From Actinomadura sp. KC216 (lineage in GTDB: Bacteria; Actinomycetota; Actinomycetes; Streptosporangiales; Streptosporangiaceae): 52,354 bases of DNA. Positions within the stretch are counted from its first letter, which is position 1. Every line of letters begins with the position of its first letter. A program made the translations under genes and the position numbers. The notes under the pieces are model-generated. The model was not told where the DNA came from. It did no database searches and worked only from the letters and a program-made list of their open reading frames with translations. Where the stretch lies: positions 1 to 52,354 of the forward strand of contig NZ_SMJX01000017.1 in the NCBI RefSeq assembly GCF_004348535.1, read 5' to 3'. Positions 50,904-52,354 of this stretch are shown here, piece by piece.

Positions 50904-52354
50904 CGGCCGACGACATCGCGACCAGCGCGGACATCGCCCGGCTGGCACGCGGCACCCTGCTCCCGTCCTTCCCCGGCCCGACCGCACCGCGCTGGGTGCT
51001 GGACGAACTGGAGGCCGGCCTCGCCGGCGTCACCCTGTTCGCCCTCACCGGCAACGTGCAGAGCCCGGAGTCCCTCGCCGCGCTCACCGCGCAGATGCGC
51101 AAGGCCGGCGACCCGTTCGTCACGATCGACGAGGAGGGCGGCGACGTCACCCGCCTCGGCGGCCACCAGACGGGCAGCCCCTACCCGGGCAACGCGGCGC
51201 TCGGCGCCGTCGACGACCCTGAGCTGACCCGGCGGATCTACCGGTCCCTCGGTGCGGAGCTGGCCGACGTCGGCGTCAACTTCAACTTCGCGCCGTCCGT
51301 CGACGTCAACACCGCCGACGACAACCCGGTGATCGGCACCCGCTCGTTCGGGTCCGACCCCGAGCTCGTCGCCCGGCACGCCGCCGCGTCCGTCATCGGG
51401 ACGCAGGAGGCGGGCGTCGCGGCCTGCGCGAAGCACTTCCCCGGCCACGGCGCCACCGTGGACGACTCGCACCTGTCGATCCCGCTCGTCGACGCCGACC
51501 TGGAGCTGCTGGACCGGCGCGAGCTGGTCCCGTTCCGGGCGGCGATCGAGGCCGGCACCCGCGCGGTGATGACCGGGCACCTGAACCTGCCCACCATCAC
51601 CCGCGGGGTGCCGGCGACCCTCTCCCCCGAGGCGATCACCGGGCTGCTCCGCGAGCACCTCGGCTACCAGGGGGTGATCGTCACCGACGCGCTCGACATG
51701 GAGGGCGCGAGCGGCGCGATCGGCATCCCCGAGGCGTCCGTCCGGGCGCTCATCGCGGGCGCCGACCTGCTGTGCCTCGGCCCGAACGAGCACGCCGAGA
51801 CCCTGGAGGCGACCCTCGCCGCCATCGGCGAGGCCGTCCGGACCGGGCGGCTGTCGGCGGAACGGCTGCAGGACGCGGCGAACCGCACGCGCGAGCTGAA
51901 GGAATGGCTCGTCGGGCACTCGCCCGCCGTCGTCGACCGCGCCGCCGGCCTGGAGGCGGCCCGCCGCGCGATCCGCGTGTCGGGCTCGCTGCCCGGCTGG
52001 GACCGCGCGCCGCTCGTCGTGGAGACCGAGTCCACCGGCAACATCGCCATGGGCCCGACCCCCTGGGGTCTCAGCCCGTGGGCGCCCGACGCCGTCCAAG
52101 CCGACGGGGCGGACGGGGCGGCGAACCGGGTCCTGGACCGTGCCAATGGACGCGGCCTGGTCGTCGTGCTCCGCGACGCGCACCGGCACGCCGCCCAGCG
52201 CGCGCTCACCACGGCCCTGCTCACGGCCCGCCCGGACACCGTCGTCGTGGAGATGGGACTGCCCGTGTGGCGCCCCGGCTCCGCCGTGTACCTCGCGTCC
52301 TACGGCGCCGCCGCCGCCAACGCCCAAGCCGTCGCCGAACTCTTGGGCCTGACC
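50900..52354 (+). CDS. Glycoside hydrolase family 3 (beta-N-acetylhexosaminidase type), 3' end outside the window
   Basis: The frame is open from the GTG at 50900 to the end of the window: 485 codons and no stop. The GTG overlaps the permease stop (GTGA). The NagZ-type loop KHFPGHG is at residues 178-184, with the catalytic Asp-Ser-His at 189-191 and the probable nucleophile Asp263 in VTDALDM. No signal peptide is present, so it acts inside the cell on the imported sugar. This type removes beta-linked GlcNAc from chitobiose or muropeptides; DasD of Streptomyces is the closest functional parallel. Residues after about 350 resemble the C-terminal domain of longer GH3 members. Confidence 0.9.
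   Translation, partial: MTADDIATSADIARLARGTLLPSFPGPTAPRWVLDELEAGLAGVTLFALTGNVQSPESLAALTAQMRKAGDPFVTIDEEGGDVTRLGGHQTGSPYPGNAALGAVDDPELTRRIYRSLGAELADVGVNFNFAPSVDVNTADDNPVIGTRSFGSDPELVARHAAASVIGTQEAGVAACAKHFPGHGATVDDSHLSIPLVDADLELLDRRELVPFRAAIEAGTRAVMTGHLNLPTITRGVPATLSPEAITGLLREHLGYQGVIVTDALDMEGASGAIGIPEASVRALIAGADLLCLGPNEHAETLEATLAAIGEAVRTGRLSAERLQDAANRTRELKEWLVGHSPAVVDRAAGLEAARRAIRVSGSLPGWDRAPLVVETESTGNIAMGPTPWGLSPWAPDAVQADGADGAANRVLDRANGRGLVVVLRDAHRHAAQRALTTALLTARPDTVVVEMGLPVWRPGSAVYLASYGAAAANAQAVAELLGLT

Noticed and set aside
1..52354. CRISPR arrays, tRNA/rRNA genes, transposases, integrases or phage genes
   Set aside because: I saw no regular spaced repeats, no tRNA-like or rRNA segments and no recombinase motif in any frame.

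Overview
The window is high-GC actinobacterial DNA. The recA-recX-rny-gluABCD-miaB-miaA-dapF-hflX gene set, LexA and PafBC-type promoter motifs, a SecA2, a DUF3046 gene and lipoprotein-type ABC operons fit a filamentous actinomycete such as Actinomadura/Thermomonosporaceae. That genus is inferred from protein character, not from a database search. I see no rRNA, tRNA, insertion sequence, prophage or CRISPR array.

Layout. 1-3153 (minus): start of comEC, comEA, a DegV-family protein and hutI. 3154-3697: non-coding. 3698-5158 (minus): hflX. 5377-11015 (plus): malate synthase followed by translationally coupled glcD-glcE-glcF, a complete glycolate -> glyoxylate -> malate route. 11125-11856: a membrane-anchored hypothetical. 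11870-17128 (minus): four overlapping genes for a peptide/nickel-type ABC importer. 17206-18902: a membrane protein divergent from a TetR regulator, with a very clear operator/promoter. 19297-21261: a histidine kinase with no neighbouring response regulator. 21571-26000 (minus): dapF, miaA, a LigB-like protein and miaB, with a small Rv0909-like antitoxin gene on the other strand. 26189-29839 (plus): gluABCD glutamate importer. 30067-32166: S9 peptidase. 32232-36121 (minus): rny, recX, a possible small ORF and recA, with two DNA-damage promoter elements upstream of recA. 36365-37234 (plus): an ATP-grasp protein sharing the SOS-box intergene. 37245-38720 (minus): DUF3046 and a membrane-anchored esterase. 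38840-43438 (plus): the helicase Lhr. 43462-45789 (minus): secA2. 46020-46151: a 43-residue basic protein. 46264-52354: a ROK regulator divergent from a carbohydrate ABC operon that ends in a GH3 glycosidase cut by the window edge.

How the genes work together. GlcDEF oxidises glycolate to glyoxylate and AceB condenses it with acetyl-CoA to malate. The ROK regulator probably controls uptake and hydrolysis of a beta-linked (amino) sugar. RecA, RecX and Lhr are DNA-repair proteins, and the ATP-grasp gene next to recA may share the SOS response. The block from aceB to the histidine kinase (about 16 kb) separates hflX from dapF, which are usually close in actinobacteria, so it looks like accessory material.
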